Origin: Bacteroides mediterraneensis
GTDB lineage: Bacteria; Bacteroidota; Bacteroidia; Bacteroidales; Bacteroidaceae
Reading direction: 5' to 3'
Length of the DNA: 64,000 bases
NCBI RefSeq assembly: GCF_900128455.1
Contig: NZ_LT635783.1
Span: 3,718,359-3,782,358, forward strand
Part shown: positions 61,806-64,000 of the stretch, piece by piece
Layout: the number at the start of each line of letters is the position of its first letter
Numbering within the stretch: position 1 is the stretch's first letter
Program-made: the position numbers and the translations under genes
Notes under the pieces: generated by a model
The model's input: the letters and a program-made list of their open reading frames with translations, nothing else
What the model was told of the DNA's origin: nothing
Databases searched by the model: none

Positions 61806-61859
61806 TTTTACGCAATACTTTTTTTCAAATATTTTTGAAGATTTTTATAAATAGCTGAA

Positions 61860-63000
61860 ACAGAATGTGTTGCAGGACATGTTTTTCCGACGCCTCCGGA
61901 AACGGATGGGAACATAGCTACATTATATATTTCGCGCGGGCGCGAGCGAGCGCACATACATGTACACGAAAAAGAAGAACATGTACGCGCAGAACTTGCA
62001 GCTGCACACACGAAGAAACCGGCTGAACAACCGTCATGCAACGGGAAAAACCGGTGGAGACACAGAAAAATCTATCCATACTTGGGCTGTATTTTTTCAA
62101 AGGGCGGAGAAAAAACTGAAAAGAATTCGTTTCTGCCCCCCCCAAAAAATCCATGGTCTTCCGGATCTGCTTCCCGGAAACAGTCATTTTTATGCCAGCA
62201 GGAGAACAGAAACTTCCCAGGAACTGCCAATTTTATGTCATCCAAAGGACATAAATTTCCCGGATATGACCATTTTCATGCCAATCGGAAGACGAAAAAA
62301 ATAAATCTGACAACCTTTTTCTTCGCCCCGCTGGGAAATCCCGACCGGAATTCCTTTCCAGAAAGGCAGAAAATCCGAAAAAAATTTCCTGAAAAACTGG
62401 AAACGGAGCTACAGCTCCAGAACCGGTTTTTTCCATGTGGCAAGGCAAATGGCACTACGGAAATCTCCCACCGCAAGGACATTTTTGCACAGGAAGACCC
62501 GCATTTTTTATGTTTCCTTACCAGGTAATACTGACGGAAGTTTTTATTCCGCCAAAAAAATCAGAAAAGACTTCCGATAAAACAGAAAACAAAGACAGTA
62601 AAGCCTGTCCCAAAATTGTGATTTTTCCATGCAGCACAACCTGAATCACCTCGACAATTTAAAACTACAGGCACATTCTTTCCCAAGACTCATGATAGTT
62701 TTTATGTTTTTCTACCGGGAAACATACGTTTTCCCCGTCGGAAACCTACGTTTCACGGCAGGAAAACGTACGGCTCCCCTACCGTAAACATGGAAAACAT
62801 AAAGGCAGCGAAAGGTTATCCTACCGACATTACTAGAATACAGCACGCATAAAGGGAAAACAAACGGACCGCTTACAAGGTACAAGGAAAGAACGGAAAG
62901 GCCGCTCATGGGAAAAACTGAAGAAACGGCTTACAAAAAACATTCAGGAAAACAGACAGATAAAGACTGTTCAAGCATCAGAAAAAAGGAAACCTCACAT
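61860..63000. other. Gene-poor region between the 5S unit and eno
   Basis: More than 1.1 kb without a credible protein gene. The open frames here have unusual composition, no family resemblance and lie over one another on both strands. It contains a GC-rich stretch around 61930-61950, repeated words such as ATTTTTATG and TTCCCGG between 62160 and 62340, and the periodic repeats at 62718-62772. Confidence 0.55.
62718..62772. repeat. Three GGAAA-TACG repeats with 21-22 base period
   Basis: GGAAACATACGTTTT (62718), GGAAACCTACGTTT (62740) and GGAAAACGTACGG (62761) are similar words with starts 22 and 21 bases apart, about two helical turns. No gene explains them. Confidence 0.5.
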
Positions 63001-63007
63001 AAGGACA

Positions 63008-63074
63008 TAAAAAAAGGAGTTCCGCTGAACTCCAACCTTTGTTAACCTTAAATCTAATACTATGAAAAACACAG
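63008..63074 (-). ncRNA. Candidate small RNA with its own promoter and terminator
   Basis: Minus strand: promoter TTTG (complement of 63104-63107) and TACTTTTG (complement of 63077-63084) 19 bases apart; predicted start near 63072; then about 60 bases including ATTAGATTTAAGGTTAACAA; then a 7-bp stem GGAGTTC/GAACTCC (63016-63033) and a run of T from 63015 down to 63008. No credible coding frame fits between, so a short RNA is the simplest reading. Confidence 0.6.
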
Positions 63075-63076
63075 TG

Positions 63077-63107
63077 CAAAAGTAAACATTCCGGTTGAAA
63101 CCACAAA
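63077..63107 (-). promoter_or_regulatory. Promoter of the candidate small RNA
   Basis: TTTG and TACTTTTG on the minus strand with a 19-base spacer, an exact consensus match. Confidence 0.65.
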
Positions 63108-63197
63108 AGAAACAGCTGAAAAGTTATGTTTTACAACACACATTAACCATCTGACTTACTCCGATTAAATCCCTTAACAAAAGTATTAAACAAAAAG

Positions 63198-63228
63198 AAT
63201 ACAGAACCGCCTGCGGCAGTCCTGTATT
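63198..63228 (-). terminator. Terminator after eno
   Basis: AATACAG-ACCGC on one side and GCGG-CTGTATT on the other (63198-63210 with 63213-63228, one bulge) form a hairpin; the minus strand continues TCTTTTTGTTT. Confidence 0.75.
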
Positions 63229-63255
63229 TTTTTCATGGCTAAATGAATCTTTAAA

Positions 63256-64000
<745 letters not shown>

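Noticed and set aside
62712-62909. 65-codon minus-strand frame in the gene-free region
   Set aside because: No start context, no resemblance, and it overlaps the periodic repeats.

Overview
The window reads as a chromosomal segment of a gut Bacteroidales bacterium, most likely Bacteroides or Phocaeicola. The reasons are: repeated promoters of the Bacteroidetes type (TAnnTTTG with TTTG about 19-20 bases upstream) instead of sigma70 boxes; no clear Shine-Dalgarno sequences; an FtsA with a long coiled-coil tail; a MalQ with CBM20 domains; a lipoprotein thioredoxin; and two Bacteroides-style mobilizable islands.

Layout. 1-6286: end of the division and cell-wall cluster (murG 3' part, murC, ftsQ, ftsA, ftsZ) and a YqeY-like gene, read rightwards. 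6304-7578: recO and a small unknown gene on the minus strand. 7600-13400: palindromic repeats, tRNA-Glu, rpsT, gyrB and malQ. 13415-13894: lipoprotein thioredoxin.

14110-36420: Island 1, about 22.3 kb, inserted in the last codons of a small DUF2795-like gene (36398-36619). A 23-bp direct repeat with one mismatch marks both ends. Its transfer half holds a tyrosine integrase, a small membrane protein, a helix-turn-helix protein, a DUF3987 ATPase, a DUF6371 Toprim protein and a MobV relaxase. Its cargo half is one long minus-strand operon: XRE regulator, two different hsdM genes, hsdS, an AlbA_2 ATPase-like protein, a XerD-like recombinase, a second hsdS made of two position-2-type recognition modules, hsdR, an unrecognised protein and a phospholipase-D-like protein. 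The direct repeats at the hsdS module borders next to a recombinase, and the unknown/PLD pair at the operon end, are the best candidates for new biology.

36398-39641: ancestral chromosome between the islands (DUF2795-like protein, corrinoid adenosyltransferase, methyltransferase, ferritin, acyltransferase).

39701-53867: Island 2, about 14.2 kb, inserted at the 3' end of tRNA-Leu(CAA) with an exact 14-bp core, as described for NBU1-type mobilizable units. It has an IntN-like integrase, a YhcG/DUF1016 nuclease, a plus-strand block of five secreted or envelope proteins, and a minus-strand mobilization and replication block (coiled-coil membrane protein, relaxase, MobC, primase, RepA-like ATPase, helix-turn-helix protein, unknown protein). 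Both islands sit behind the 3' end of a minus-strand gene, keep that gene intact and bring a substitute hairpin; the original terminators remain stranded outside the far ends.

53855-58263: tRNA-Leu, der, era, fabH, rpmF and a YceD-like gene, all minus strand. 58606-60963: two tandem nagA paralogues. 61297-61805: a 5S rRNA gene with its own terminator and two rRNA-type promoters but no 16S or 23S beside it. 61860-63240: largely gene-free DNA with a candidate small RNA. 63256-64000: the 3' part of eno.
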